In this document: piece by piece, positions 25,070-33,859 of the stretch | Layout of the letters: every line of letters starts with the position of its first letter | Position numbering within the stretch: the stretch's first letter is position 1 | Assembly: GCA_052180195.1 (NCBI GenBank) | Contig: CP197469.1 | Strand: one strand, 5' to 3' | Length of the DNA stretch: 64,000 nucleotides | From: Gottfriedia sp002574545 | Lineage (GTDB): Bacteria; Bacillota; Bacilli; Bacillales; Bacillaceae_G | The notes under the pieces: generated by a model | Databases searched by the model: none | Seen by the model: only the letters and a program-made list of their open reading frames with translations | What the model was told of the DNA's origin: nothing | Position numbers and translations under genes: made by a program

Positions 25070-25210
25070 TTAATGACCCATATTTTTTTTACCGTACTGC
25101 TGATTGTTACTTTGTCTACCTTTTTCTTCTCTTTGATCTCCATGACTTGCATTACCTTGAACACTTGCTGCACTAACTCCACCCTTTGATGGATTTCTTT
25201 CACGTTTCAT
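25070..25210 (-). CDS. yuzL: YuzL-like small protein (46 aa)
   Basis: A 46-codon gene is preceded by a near-perfect GGAGGTGAT site. The peptide begins MKRERNPSKGGVSAASVQGN and ends NNQQYGKKNMGH. The NPSK-GVSAASV-G core is what I recall for the YuzL family, and in B. subtilis yuzL also lies between fadM and fadN. The protein is hydrophilic with no Cys and looks disordered, like small spore-associated proteins; its function is unknown. A longer open frame overlapping it on the same strand lacks a site and is not a gene. Confidence 0.8.
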   Translation of the reverse strand: MKRERNPSKGGVSAASVQGNASHGDQREEKGRQSNNQQYGKKNMGH

Positions 25211-25343
25211 ATCTTATCACCTCCATTTCTTAGACTAACCTATTTAAATAAACTTATTAGTAAAAAAATGGAGTGTAATAAAAAAAGCAGAGGAAGAATA
25301 TTAATCGTAATAAAATTTTTTGTTAATTCGAACTTTTTGTTTA

Positions 25344-25372
25344 TTGCGAAAAATAAGAATTTATCATATAGT
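25344..25372 (+). promoter_or_regulatory. Promoter of the fadNAE operon
   Basis: TTGCGA (25344-25349) and TATAGT (25367-25372) are spaced by 17 bases, fitting a sigma-A promoter about 80 bases before fadN. Confidence 0.6.
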
Positions 25373-25416
25373 GGAAGTAGAGGGCTCATTGATAATGGAT
25401 TGTTTTATCCAGAAAG

Positions 25417-25434
25417 TGAATGAGTATTCATTCA
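25417..25434. promoter_or_regulatory. FadR operator
   Basis: TGAATGAGTATTCATTCA matches the B. subtilis FadR consensus TGAATGAATANTCATTCA with a single change. It lies between the promoter and the fadN start, where a bound repressor would block transcription. Long-chain acyl-CoA would relieve it, by analogy to FadR. Confidence 0.88.
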
Positions 25435-25452
25435 AAGATATGAGGAGGAGAA

Positions 25453-27843
25453 ATGCATATGATCCAAAAAATTAAAAAAGCCGCTGTACTCGGCTCAGGT
25501 GTGATGGGATCTGGTATCGCTGCACACTTGGCAAACATTGGAATTCCAACATTATTACTTGATATTGTCCCAAGAGAACTATCTGAGGAAGATGCTGCAA
25601 AAGGTCTAACTACCGACTCCAAAGAATTTCGTAATCGATTTAGTCAAACGGCTATTCAGAAATTATTAAAACAAAAGCCAGCTCCTCTTGCATCTAAGAA
25701 AAACTTAACGTTAATTCAAGCAGGTAACTTTGAAGATGACATGAGTCGTTTAAGCGAAGTTGACTGGATTATTGAAGTAGTTGTTGAAAATTTAGCAATT
25801 AAAAAACAAGTATTAGCTAGTGTTGATGCGTACCGCAAACCAGGCTCAATCGTGAGCTCAAATACATCAGGTATTTCAATTGAAGCTATGTCTGAGGACT
25901 GTTCGGATGACTTCAAGAAACATTTCTTAGGCACTCACTTTTTTAACCCACCACGTTATTTAAAATTATTAGAAGTTATTCCTACTAAACATACATCTGA
26001 AGAAGTACTTACATTTATGAAAAGTTTTGGAGAAGACGTTTTAGGCAAAGGCGTTGTATTAGCAAAAGATACTCCAAACTTTATTGGAAATCGGATCGGA
26101 ACTTATGGATTACTTGTAACTGTACAAGAAATGCTAAAAGGCGGATACAGTGTTGGAGAAGTTGATTCAATTACTGGTCCAATGATTGGGCGCCCTTCTA
26201 GTGCTACATTCCGTACATTAGACGTTGTTGGATTAGATACATTTATCCATGTTGCAAATAATGTTTATGAGCTTGTAGAAGGTGAAGAAAAAGAAGTATT
26301 TAAAGTTCCAGAATTTATGAAGGAAATGGCAAAGCGTAATTGGCTTGGAAGTAAGTCTGGGCAAGGATTCTTCTTAAAACAAGGTAAAGAAATCTTAGAA
26401 TTAGATCCAAGCACATTTGAATATGGAGAAAGAAAAAGCTTGAAAACAGCTTCAACTGAAAGCATTAAGCAAGTTAAAGGCTTAGCGAATAAATTGAAAG
26501 CGCTTGTATACGCTGATGATCGTGCAGGTAATTTCTTATGGAGCATTATTAGCCCAGTATTAGTGTATTCAGCTGAATTGTCTGATGAAATTTCTGATAA
26601 CATCGTCGGAATTGACCAAGCAATGAAGTGGGGATTTGGCTGGGATTTAGGACCATTTGAAATTTGGGATGCTATTGGTGTATCTAAATCGGTCGTACGA
26701 ATGGAAAGCGAAGGCCTAACTGTACCAAATTGGGTTAAGAATATGATCGATAGTGGAAACGAAACATTTTATAAAAAAGACAATGGAGTTACTAGATTCT
26801 ATCATAATGGTCAATATGAAGAGCTAGTAAGAAATGAAAAAGAAGTTAAGTTAAGTGTTTTAAAAGAGCAAGGTCGAATTATTAAACAAAATTCAGGTGC
26901 AAGTTTAATTGATCTTGGAGATGGAGTTGCATGTTTAGAATTCCATACAAAAAGCAATGCAATAGGTATGGATATTACACAAATGATTAACTTCGCAGTT
27001 GATGAAGTTTCAAAAAATTATAAAGGCTTAGTTATTGGTAACCAAGCTAAAAACTTCTGCGTTGGTGCTAATTTAGCAATGATATTAATGGAAGCGCAAG
27101 ATGACAACTATTTTGAAATTGAAATGGTTGTTAAAGGATTCCAACAAGCAATGATGAAAATTAAGTATTCAGATAAACCAGTAGTTGTAGCTCCTTACGG
27201 TATGACACTAGGTGGTGGTACTGAAATTTGTTTACCAGCAGCTAGCGTAGTTGCTTCTTCTGAAACTTATATGGGCCTAGTTGAAGTTGGAGTGGGCTTA
27301 ATCCCAGGTGGGGGCGGTAGTAAAGAGCTTTACATTAAACAATTAAAACAGTTTCCAGAAGGTGTTGAGTTTGACCTACAAGCTCTTGCAAATCGTGTAT
27401 TTGAGACAGTTGCAATGGCAAAAGTATCGACTTCAGCTCAAGAAGCATTTGAAAATGGTTTCTTAAATCATGATGATCGCAAAGTATTTAATGCAGATCA
27501 CTTAATTTATGAAGCAAAACAACGAGTACTTGAGTTATATGAAGCAGGTTATAGCGCTCCGATTCGTGAAAAAGTACCGGTAGTAGGTGAGTCTGGTTAT
27601 GCAACTTTATTAGCTGGTGCAAACTCAATGTACTATTCTGGCTATATTAGTGAACATGATTTAACAATCGCTAAAAAATTAGCGTATGTAATTGCAGGTG
27701 GAAAAGTGCCATTTGGAACGTTAGTTGACGAAGAGTATTTATTAAATATTGAACGTGAAGCATTTATAAGTTTAATTTCTGAAATGAAATCTCAAGCGCG
27801 TATGCAACACATGCTTGTAAAAGGAAAACCGTTACGTAATTAA
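25453..27843 (+). CDS. fadN: 3-hydroxyacyl-CoA dehydrogenase/enoyl-CoA hydratase (FadN)
   Basis: This large fatty acid oxidation enzyme has, in order, an NAD-binding dehydrogenase domain (GSGVMGSGIAAHLANIG near residue 14, then HFFNPPRYLKLLEVI), a C-terminal dehydrogenase domain, and a crotonase-type hydratase domain with the oxyanion region GLVEVGVGLIPGGGGSKE near residue 620. At 796 residues it matches B. subtilis FadN, in which domain order is reversed compared with E. coli FadB. GAGGAGGAGAA precedes the ATG at 25453; an ATG two codons later is also possible. It heads fadNAE under a FadR box. Confidence 0.96.
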   Translation: MHMIQKIKKAAVLGSGVMGSGIAAHLANIGIPTLLLDIVPRELSEEDAAKGLTTDSKEFRNRFSQTAIQKLLKQKPAPLASKKNLTLIQAGNFEDDMSRLSEVDWIIEVVVENLAIKKQVLASVDAYRKPGSIVSSNTSGISIEAMSEDCSDDFKKHFLGTHFFNPPRYLKLLEVIPTKHTSEEVLTFMKSFGEDVLGKGVVLAKDTPNFIGNRIGTYGLLVTVQEMLKGGYSVGEVDSITGPMIGRPSSATFRTLDVVGLDTFIHVANNVYELVEGEEKEVFKVPEFMKEMAKRNWLGSKSGQGFFLKQGKEILELDPSTFEYGERKSLKTASTESIKQVKGLANKLKALVYADDRAGNFLWSIISPVLVYSAELSDEISDNIVGIDQAMKWGFGWDLGPFEIWDAIGVSKSVVRMESEGLTVPNWVKNMIDSGNETFYKKDNGVTRFYHNGQYEELVRNEKEVKLSVLKEQGRIIKQNSGASLIDLGDGVACLEFHTKSNAIGMDITQMINFAVDEVSKNYKGLVIGNQAKNFCVGANLAMILMEAQDDNYFEIEMVVKGFQQAMMKIKYSDKPVVVAPYGMTLGGGTEICLPAASVVASSETYMGLVEVGVGLIPGGGGSKELYIKQLKQFPEGVEFDLQALANRVFETVAMAKVSTSAQEAFENGFLNHDDRKVFNADHLIYEAKQRVLELYEAGYSAPIREKVPVVGESGYATLLAGANSMYYSGYISEHDLTIAKKLAYVIAGGKVPFGTLVDEEYLLNIEREAFISLISEMKSQARMQHMLVKGKPLRN

Positions 27844-27864
27844 TCGAAAGATGGAGGGAAGAAC

Positions 27865-29040
27865 ATGAGAGAAGCTGTTATTGTAGCGGGTGCGAGAACA
27901 CCTGTAGGTAAAGCGAAAAAAGGATCACTAGCAACAGTTCGCCCAGATGATCTAGGGGCATTGGTTGTAAAGGAAACATTAAAGCGTGCGGGTAATTATG
28001 ATGGTCCAATCGATGATATTATTTTTGGTTGCTCATCCCCAGAAGCTGAACAAGGATTCAATATGGCACGTAATATTGGAGCGTTAGCTGGATTACCTCA
28101 TTCAGTTCCAGGAATTACGGTGAACCGTTATTGTTCTTCAGGTCTACAAAGTATTGCTTATGCAAGTGAACGAATTATGTTAGGTCATTCTGAAGCTATT
28201 ATTGCGGGCGGAGCAGAGTCAATGAGTTTACTTCCAATGGGAGGACATGTTGCTCGTTTAAATAGTAGATTAGTAGAAAATGCTCCAGAGTACTATATGG
28301 GGATGGGGCATACTGCTGAACAAGTTGCCAATCGCTATGGCATTTCAAGGGAAGACCAAGATGCTTTTGCAGTACGTAGTCATCAGCGCGCAGCAGCGGC
28401 TATTAAAGAAGGGCGTTTTGTTGATGAAATCGTACCAGTGGATGTAACGCTACGTACAGTTAACGCAAACAATAAATTAGAAGAAAAGAATTTTACGTTC
28501 TCTCAAGATGAGGGTGTTCGTGAAGGTACATCTTCTGAAGTATTAGCTAAATTAAGACCAGCATTTAATGTGAGAGGTTCAGTAACGGCTGGAAACTCTT
28601 CGCAAACAAGTGATGGGGCAGCAGCAGTATTAGTAATGGATCGCGAAAAAGCTGAAGCCCAAGGACTAAGTCCATTATTAAAATTCCGTTCTTTTGCAGT
28701 TGCTGGAGTAGCTCCAGAGGTTATGGGGATTGGACCAGTTGAAGCAATTCCAAAGGCTCTTAAATTAGCAGGATTAAGCTTATCTGACATCGGAATATTT
28801 GAATTAAATGAAGCCTTTGCTTCTCAATCAATTCAAATTATTCGTCATCTAGGTCTTGATGAGGACCGTGTAAATGTAAACGGTGGGGCGATTGCATTAG
28901 GGCATCCACTTGGTTGTACTGGTACTAAACTAACTTTATCTCTATTACATGAGATGAAACGTCGCGGGGAACAGTTCGGAATTGTAACGATGTGCGTTGG
29001 TGGCGGAATGGGTGCTGCCGGAGTATTTGAATTAGTTTAA
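27865..29040 (+). CDS. fadA: Acetyl-CoA acyltransferase (3-ketoacyl-CoA thiolase)
   Basis: The thiolase carries out the last step of beta-oxidation, releasing acetyl-CoA. The acylated Cys is in VNRYCSSGLQSI (about residue 92), the catalytic His in GGAIALGHPLGCTG and the second Cys in TMCVGGGMGAA. The length of 391 is standard. It follows fadN by 21 bases with GGAGGGAAG upstream, in the same operon as fadE. Confidence 0.96.
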   Translation: MREAVIVAGARTPVGKAKKGSLATVRPDDLGALVVKETLKRAGNYDGPIDDIIFGCSSPEAEQGFNMARNIGALAGLPHSVPGITVNRYCSSGLQSIAYASERIMLGHSEAIIAGGAESMSLLPMGGHVARLNSRLVENAPEYYMGMGHTAEQVANRYGISREDQDAFAVRSHQRAAAAIKEGRFVDEIVPVDVTLRTVNANNKLEEKNFTFSQDEGVREGTSSEVLAKLRPAFNVRGSVTAGNSSQTSDGAAAVLVMDREKAEAQGLSPLLKFRSFAVAGVAPEVMGIGPVEAIPKALKLAGLSLSDIGIFELNEAFASQSIQIIRHLGLDEDRVNVNGGAIALGHPLGCTGTKLTLSLLHEMKRRGEQFGIVTMCVGGGMGAAGVFELV

Positions 29041-29109
29041 TAGTTGTACGAAATAGATTGTTAGAATCATGTCTTCAAACTAGTAAATAGATAATAGGAG
29101 GAATTAACG

Positions 29110-30894
29110 ATGGAAAAAACAATCGGTAACTTACTTAAAGGCGGCAGCTTTTTAACAACAGAAGTGACTTTTGATAAAGTTTTTACACCAGAGGATTTTA
29201 CAGATGAACATAAATTAATTGCAAAAACAACTGAAGATTTTGTAATTAATGAAGTTTTACCTGAACTAGAATATTTAGAGCAACACGAATTTGACCGGAC
29301 TGTAAGATTATTAAAACAAGCTGGTGAGCTTGGTTTATTAGCTGCAGATGTGCCAGAAGAGTATGGTGGAATTGCTCTAGATAAAATTAGCTCAGCATTA
29401 ATTACTGAAAAAATTTCACGTGGTGGTGGATTTTCACTTTCTCAAGGCGCACACGTAGGAATCGGTACACTTCCAATCGTATTATTTGGAAATCATGATC
29501 AAAAGCAACGTTATTTACCAGGTTTAGCATCAGGTGAGAAATTTGCAGCATATGCATTAACTGAACCAGGTTCAGGATCAGATGCATTAGGAGCAAAAAC
29601 TGTTGCTAAATTAAATGCTGAAGGAACTCACTACATTTTAAATGGTGAGAAACAATGGATTACAAACTCTGCTTTTGCAGATGTATTTATTGTATATGCA
29701 AAAATTGATGGCGAGCACTTCTCAGCATTTATCGTTGAAAGAGATTATGAAGGTGTTTCGACTGGTCCAGAAGAAAAGAAAATGGGTATTAAATCATCTT
29801 CAACTCGTACTTTGATTTTAGAAGATGTAAAAGTTCCAGTAGAAAACTTATTAGGTGAAATTGGTAAAGGTCATGTTATTGCATTTAATATTTTAAATAT
29901 TGGTCGCTATAAATTAGCTGTAGGTACAGTTGGTGGATCAAAACGTGCTTTAGAATTATCTGCAACATATGCTAATCAACGCCAACAATTTAAAACACCA
30001 ATTGCTAAATTTAGTTTAATTCAAGAAAAATTAGCGAATATGGCTACTAAAATTTATGCAAGTGAAAGTTCAGCGTATCGTACAGTAGGACTTTTTGAGG
30101 ATCGCTTTAGTCAATTAACGGAAGAGCAAGCAAAAGATCCAAAAGCAGTAGCAGCTGCTGTAGCAGAATATGCGATTGAATGTTCATTAAATAAATTCTT
30201 CTGTTCAGAAGTATTAGACTATGTAGCTGATGAAGGAGTGCAAATCCACGGTGGATATGGCTTCATGGCTGAATATGAAATTGAGCGTATTTACCGTGAT
30301 TCTCGTATTAACCGAATCTTTGAAGGTACAAACGAAATTAACCGATTAATTGTACCAAGCACTTACCTTCGAAAAGCAATGAGCAAAGAATTGCCATTAC
30401 TTCAACAAGCTCAACAAATTCAAGAAGAATTAATGATGTTAATGCCTGAAGAAGTTGGCGATGCTCCTTTAGAACAAGAGAAATATTTAGTTCGCAATGC
30501 GAAGAAAATCGCAATCATGATTGCAGGTTTAGCAGTTCAAAAATTCGGTAAAGGATTAAGTAATGAACAAGAAATTCTAGTAAATATTGCAGATATCGTA
30601 AGTAATCTTTACGCAATGGAATCGACAGTTCTACGTACTGAAAAAGCAATCAATAAAGTAGGCTTAGAAAAATCTAACCAAAAGTTACTTTATACTCAGG
30701 TATTCTGCCAAGAAGCATTTAATGAAATCGAAGCTCACGCAAAGGAAACACTTGTTGCTGTAGAGTCTGGTGATACTTTAAGAATGATGACTTCAGCACT
30801 TCGTAAATTTACACGTCATACGCCTGTTAATGTCATTGCGAAGAAGCGTGAAATTGCAGCAAATGTTTTAGCTGAGGAACGTTATACTGTTTAA
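29110..30894 (+). CDS. fadE: Acyl-CoA dehydrogenase (FadE)
   Basis: This FAD enzyme makes the first trans double bond in beta-oxidation. Family signatures are AYALTEPGSGSDALG (FAD/substrate loop), QWITNSAFADVF, the C-terminal DEGVQIHGGYGFMAEYEIERIYRD and RINRIFEGTNEINR, with the likely catalytic base Glu in the last. A C-terminal extension of about 180 residues beyond the classic 380-residue domain gives a total of 594, the same form as B. subtilis FadE. The gene lies 69 bases after fadA and ends the operon with a terminator. Confidence 0.95.
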   Translation: MEKTIGNLLKGGSFLTTEVTFDKVFTPEDFTDEHKLIAKTTEDFVINEVLPELEYLEQHEFDRTVRLLKQAGELGLLAADVPEEYGGIALDKISSALITEKISRGGGFSLSQGAHVGIGTLPIVLFGNHDQKQRYLPGLASGEKFAAYALTEPGSGSDALGAKTVAKLNAEGTHYILNGEKQWITNSAFADVFIVYAKIDGEHFSAFIVERDYEGVSTGPEEKKMGIKSSSTRTLILEDVKVPVENLLGEIGKGHVIAFNILNIGRYKLAVGTVGGSKRALELSATYANQRQQFKTPIAKFSLIQEKLANMATKIYASESSAYRTVGLFEDRFSQLTEEQAKDPKAVAAAVAEYAIECSLNKFFCSEVLDYVADEGVQIHGGYGFMAEYEIERIYRDSRINRIFEGTNEINRLIVPSTYLRKAMSKELPLLQQAQQIQEELMMLMPEEVGDAPLEQEKYLVRNAKKIAIMIAGLAVQKFGKGLSNEQEILVNIADIVSNLYAMESTVLRTEKAINKVGLEKSNQKLLYTQVFCQEAFNEIEAHAKETLVAVESGDTLRMMTSALRKFTRHTPVNVIAKKREIAANVLAEERYTV

Positions 30895-30900
30895 GAATAG

Positions 30901-30936
30901 AAAAACTGCCGATCTGTTGATTGGCAGTTTTTTCTT
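30901..30936 (+). terminator. Intrinsic terminator of the fad operon
   Basis: 14-position stem with one mismatch, 30901-30914 with 30919-30932, then a T-run. Confidence 0.85.
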
Positions 30937-31278
30937 CCTGAAGCCCTATTTCGAGGGTTCCTTAACAAAATCAAATAACTTTATATTTTCTATTTATCTT
31001 AAATAGATAAGGATAATTTTGCCATAACTTGTGCCATACTAGTATAAGTTGAGTACTCTTTTAAAGGGAAATCAATGGTTTAGGAAATTACGTTTAATTT
31101 TAAAAAGTATTTACGGTTTTTGTATAAAACTGTCGAAAAACACGAATATTCTACTGGTTTAGTGTGATGAATATTGCTATAATGTTGTTGGAACTAACTT
31201 ATTACAGAATTTTCGAACGGAACTATTTTAACTCGCTTATTCCCTGTGATAAAATAGATTTTGGGAGGAGTTGCTAAA
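30937..31278. other. Gene-free interval before yusI
   Basis: No open frame with a ribosome binding site was found. An extended -10 (TGCTATAAT, TATAAT at 31178-31183) is the best promoter candidate for yusI and gcvH. A short palindrome with ATCTATTTA-like arms lies near 31000. Nothing else is recognised. Confidence 0.5.
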
Positions 31279-31635
31279 ATGAGTATTATTTTTTATACAT
31301 ATCCAAAATGTGGAACTTGTCGAAAAGCCGCTTCTTGGCTTAAAGAACATAATATTCCGGTTGAAGCAATTGATATTACATTAAATCCACCTTCAAAGGA
31401 GTTACTTGCTGATGTTTATAAAGCAAGTGGAATTTCTATAAATAAATTATTTAATACAAGTGGCGTTAAGTATCGTGAGCTTGGGTTGAAGGATGTTATT
31501 CCAACAAAAACTGAGGACGAGCTATTAGAACTACTAAGTTCAGATGGTAAATTAATTAAAAGGCCTCTACTTTTTGATGGAGAAAAAGCTACAGTTGGTT
31601 TTAATGAAGAAGTATTTGAAAAGGTTTGGTTATAA
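31279..31635 (+). CDS. yusI: ArsC/Spx-family protein YusI
   Basis: The 118-residue protein has the thioredoxin-like ArsC fold. CGTC at the end of the first strand (YTYPKCGTCRKAASWLKEHN) fits the CxxC Spx/YusI group and not the single-Cys arsenate reductases. The cis-Pro region is KRPLLFDGEKATVGFNEE. Its substrate is unknown; annotation as arsenate reductase is by family only. The ATG at 31279 has GGAGG eleven bases upstream, and the TTG at 31261 is inside the site region. gcvH follows at 45 bases, as in B. subtilis. Confidence 0.85.
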   Translation: MSIIFYTYPKCGTCRKAASWLKEHNIPVEAIDITLNPPSKELLADVYKASGISINKLFNTSGVKYRELGLKDVIPTKTEDELLELLSSDGKLIKRPLLFDGEKATVGFNEEVFEKVWL

Positions 31636-31680
31636 AATAACTATATAATTTAAGGTAATTAATCAGAGGAGGATTTCACA

Positions 31681-32064
31681 ATGTCAATTCCAAATGAACT
31701 ACGTTATTCAGAAGAACATGAGTGGGTAAAAGTTGAAGGTAATAAATATTATATCGGTATTACTCATTTCGCTCAATCAGAGCTTGGAGATATCGTATTT
31801 GTTGAACTACCAGAAGTAGGCGATGAGCTTACTGTTAATGAGCCATTCGGTAGCGTTGAGTCTGTAAAAACAGTATCTGAACTATATGCTCCAATCAGTG
31901 GTAAAGTAATTGAAGTAAATTCTGATCTAGATGAAAATCCTGAATTCGTAAACGAATCTCCATACGAAAAAGCATGGATGGTAGTTGTTGAAGCTACAGA
32001 CGCTTCTCAACTTGATGAGTTAATGACTGCTGGTCAATACGAAGAAATGATCAATCAAGATTAA
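31681..32064 (+). CDS. gcvH: Glycine cleavage system H protein
   Basis: The H protein carries aminomethyl groups between the P and T enzymes of glycine cleavage, and in bacilli it is also the scaffold for lipoate assembly. The lipoyl Lys is residue 63 in GSVESVKTVSELYAP. The length of 127 is normal, and the opening LRYSEEHEWVKVEG is typical. AGAGGAGG precedes the ATG. Other gcv genes are not nearby, as in B. subtilis. The lipA gene in this window would supply the lipoyl group. Confidence 0.97.
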   Translation: MSIPNELRYSEEHEWVKVEGNKYYIGITHFAQSELGDIVFVELPEVGDELTVNEPFGSVESVKTVSELYAPISGKVIEVNSDLDENPEFVNESPYEKAWMVVVEATDASQLDELMTAGQYEEMINQD

Positions 32065-32070
32065 TTATCT

Positions 32071-32104
32071 AAAAAAGCGTCCTTTTGGGCGCTTTTTTAT
32101 TTTG
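32071..32104 (+). terminator. Intrinsic terminator of gcvH
   Basis: 12-bp stem with a G-U pair, 32071-32082 with 32087-32098, UUUU loop, then a T-rich tail. Confidence 0.85.
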
Positions 32105-32271
32105 AGTGTATAATAAAAGTAATAAAGCTTAACTTATTTACATAAAACATAATTTAAAGGGACATTTTCATTAAGGGAAAAAAAGGAAACAACAAAGAGG
32201 AAATCGAATATACTATATACAAAAGATTTTTAGTCAAAAGTTTTTGAGTCCTATACATTAGGTGATGCCCA

Positions 32272-32628
32272 GTGAATATTGAAGATCAAAGAAAAGTTAT
32301 CATTGTCGAAGGTACTACTGATAAGAGAAAGATACAGACGATCATAAAGGAGCCTGTTGATATTATCTGTACGAATGGTACAGTTGGTACTTCAAAGCTA
32401 GATGAGCTTGCTGAAATGTTAGATTTAAGAGAAATCTATGTGTTAGTAGATGCAGATGAGGCCGGTGAAAAGCTTAGAAGACTGTTAAAAAGAGAATTTC
32501 CACAGGCAGAGCATCTGTACATTGATCGAAGTTATCGAGAAGTGGCAACAGCTCCGAGTCAACATTTAGCTAGTGTATTATTAGGGGCGGATATTTTAGT
32601 ATTTACAGATTATTTACGTACAAATTAA
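32272..32628 (+). CDS. yusF: YusF-like Toprim domain protein
   Basis: A small Toprim protein of 118 residues. The Toprim Glu is in VIIVEGTTDKRK and the acidic pair in YVLVDADEAGEKLRRLL, as in RNase M5-like and primase-type Toprim domains. No other catalytic domain is present. The molecular role of YusF is unknown; nucleic acid phosphodiester chemistry is inferred from the fold. The start is GTG at 32272, preceded by AGGTGATG. It is 15 bases from yusE, so they form an operon. Confidence 0.85.
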   Translation: MNIEDQRKVIIVEGTTDKRKIQTIIKEPVDIICTNGTVGTSKLDELAEMLDLREIYVLVDADEAGEKLRRLLKREFPQAEHLYIDRSYREVATAPSQHLASVLLGADILVFTDYLRTN

Positions 32629-32643
32629 AAAGGAATAAAGATT

Positions 32644-32967
32644 ATGCAGCAATGGACAAAGAATGAAATAATGCAAAGAGTTCAATCAAAAGAGACAACA
32701 GTTATTTATATCTATACCGCAATGTGTGGTACATGCCAAGTAGCGTCAAAAATGCTAGAAATAGTAAATGAGATTCTGCCAAATTTACCAATCTGTAAGG
32801 TGAATATTAATGAAATAGTGGAGGAAGCTCAAAGTTGGAAAGTTGAAAGTGTACCTTGTTTACTTATTTTTGAAAATGGGGAAATGAAACAAAAAATTTA
32901 CGCTTTCAAGTCTGTACCTTATTTACATGAATTGTTAAAAAAATATAATTTATATATTAAACGATGA
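32644..32967 (+). CDS. yusE: Thioredoxin-like protein YusE
   Basis: The 107-residue thioredoxin-fold protein has CGTC in YIYTAMCGTCQVASKML and the cis-Pro in ESVPCLLIFENG. The active-site dipeptide GT differs from the GP of thioredoxin, so redox properties may differ. There is no signal peptide. It follows yusF by 15 bases. The TGA stop lies at the edge of a terminator stem. Confidence 0.87.
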   Translation: MQQWTKNEIMQRVQSKETTVIYIYTAMCGTCQVASKMLEIVNEILPNLPICKVNINEIVEEAQSWKVESVPCLLIFENGEMKQKIYAFKSVPYLHELLKKYNLYIKR

Positions 32968-32996
32968 GTGCATACTGTTAGTTGCACTCTTTTTAT
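32966..32996 (+). terminator. Intrinsic terminator of yusFE
   Basis: GAGTGCA (32966-32972) pairs with TGCACTC (32983-32989), followed by T5. The stem overlaps the yusE stop codon. Confidence 0.75.
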
Positions 32997-33169
32997 ATGG
33001 CTAAAACTATTTCCTGATTTTAGACATATTTCTTGGGAAATGAGTTGAATGTTGTAGAAATAAAATTAAAATATAGATTTTTATCAAGGTAAATGTCGAG
33101 AGAAATATAAAGAATACACCTCTTATCTATGAGAAAATAAGATTAAAGAATTCGGGAGAGGTGTTTATT

Positions 33170-33532
33170 ATGGAAATCAAGGAGTGGGTTGGACAAGCAA
33201 GAAACTTATTTATAAAAAAGGAATATTTACAAATCATTTTGCCAATTGAAGAAAAGATTGTAGAAATTAATTGTCTGAATGAAAAAGTTTTTATAAAGTT
33301 AAGCAAAAAGGCTCCTTTTATTGAGGTAATTGATCGTTCGATTCCGCAACTCAGAGTTAGTTTTTCAAAGGATGGATGGGAATATCTAAATTCAGGTTTG
33401 CAAAGATTAGGGCTTTTATTAAAACTAAATGACGCTTCTTTTGAAGGGAACTATCGATTATTACTACTTATGGAAACCATTTTTCAATATACGAGTGTTG
33501 AAAACGAAAAAAAACTTATAGAAAATTGTTGA
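33170..33532 (+). CDS. yusD: YusD-like protein (possible SCP2-type fold)
   Basis: The 120-residue soluble protein alternates strands and helices, ending with a segment where GNYRLLLLMETIFQY resembles the GxxxLALKL helix of SCP2 sterol-carrier-like domains. Position between yusE and the met ABC operon matches yusD of B. subtilis, which is uncharacterised. I assign it mainly by position. The ATG at 33170 follows GGAGAGGTG; the GTG at 33161 is part of that site. The met operon promoter overlaps its last codons. Confidence 0.6.
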   Translation: MEIKEWVGQARNLFIKKEYLQIILPIEEKIVEINCLNEKVFIKLSKKAPFIEVIDRSIPQLRVSFSKDGWEYLNSGLQRLGLLLKLNDASFEGNYRLLLLMETIFQYTSVENEKKLIENC

Positions 33533-33557
33533 CAACTTGTGTCTATCTTTGTAGAAT
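33529..33557 (+). promoter_or_regulatory. Promoter of the met ABC operon
   Basis: TTGACA (33529-33534), a 17-base spacer and TAGAAT (33552-33557) make a near-consensus sigma-A promoter. It lies about 50 bases before the riboswitch. Confidence 0.85.
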
Positions 33558-33608
33558 TGGACTTACGTTAAAGAAATTGCACTCAACAACTAAATAGATC
33601 GTAAGTTA

Positions 33609-33780
33609 ACTCTTATCGAGAGAGGTGGAGGGACTGTGCCCTGTGAAACCCAGCAACCGTCAATGATCGTCATTGAAATGGTGCTAATTCCTGCAAAGCA
33701 TATGCTTTGAGAGATGAGAGAAAGGAATACTTTTTGTATGTTAAACCTTTCTGCTCATGTGAGTTGAAAGGTTTTTTTGT
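33609..33780 (+). promoter_or_regulatory. SAM-I riboswitch (S-box) with terminator
   Basis: The aptamer runs from CTCTTATCGAGAG at 33610 through GGTGGAGGGACTG and GAAACCCAGCAACC to GATGAGAG at 33713-33720, the typical S-box core; P1 pairs 33610-33617 with 33713-33720. The terminator stem is 33743-33751 with 33766-33774 plus a T-run. An antiterminator can form by pairing AGAAAGG (33719-33725) with CCTTTCT (33746-33752). S-adenosylmethionine binding should favour termination, so the met transporter is expressed when SAM is low. Confidence 0.96.
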
Positions 33781-33859
33781 TTTATGCGACTAAAAAAGTA
33801 CTTTCTTACAAAAAATTGAAAGAAAAGTTGTTAGAATGTTTTGAAAGGAGAACAAGTGT

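Noticed and set aside
25009..25203. 64-codon minus-strand frame opposite fadM-fadN
   Set aside because: It overlaps yuzL in another frame, lacks a ribosome binding site and has Lys/Val-rich low-complexity composition.
33161..33169. GTG start for the YusD-like protein
   Set aside because: The GTG is the last part of the GGAGAGGTG ribosome binding site; the ATG at 33170 fits better.
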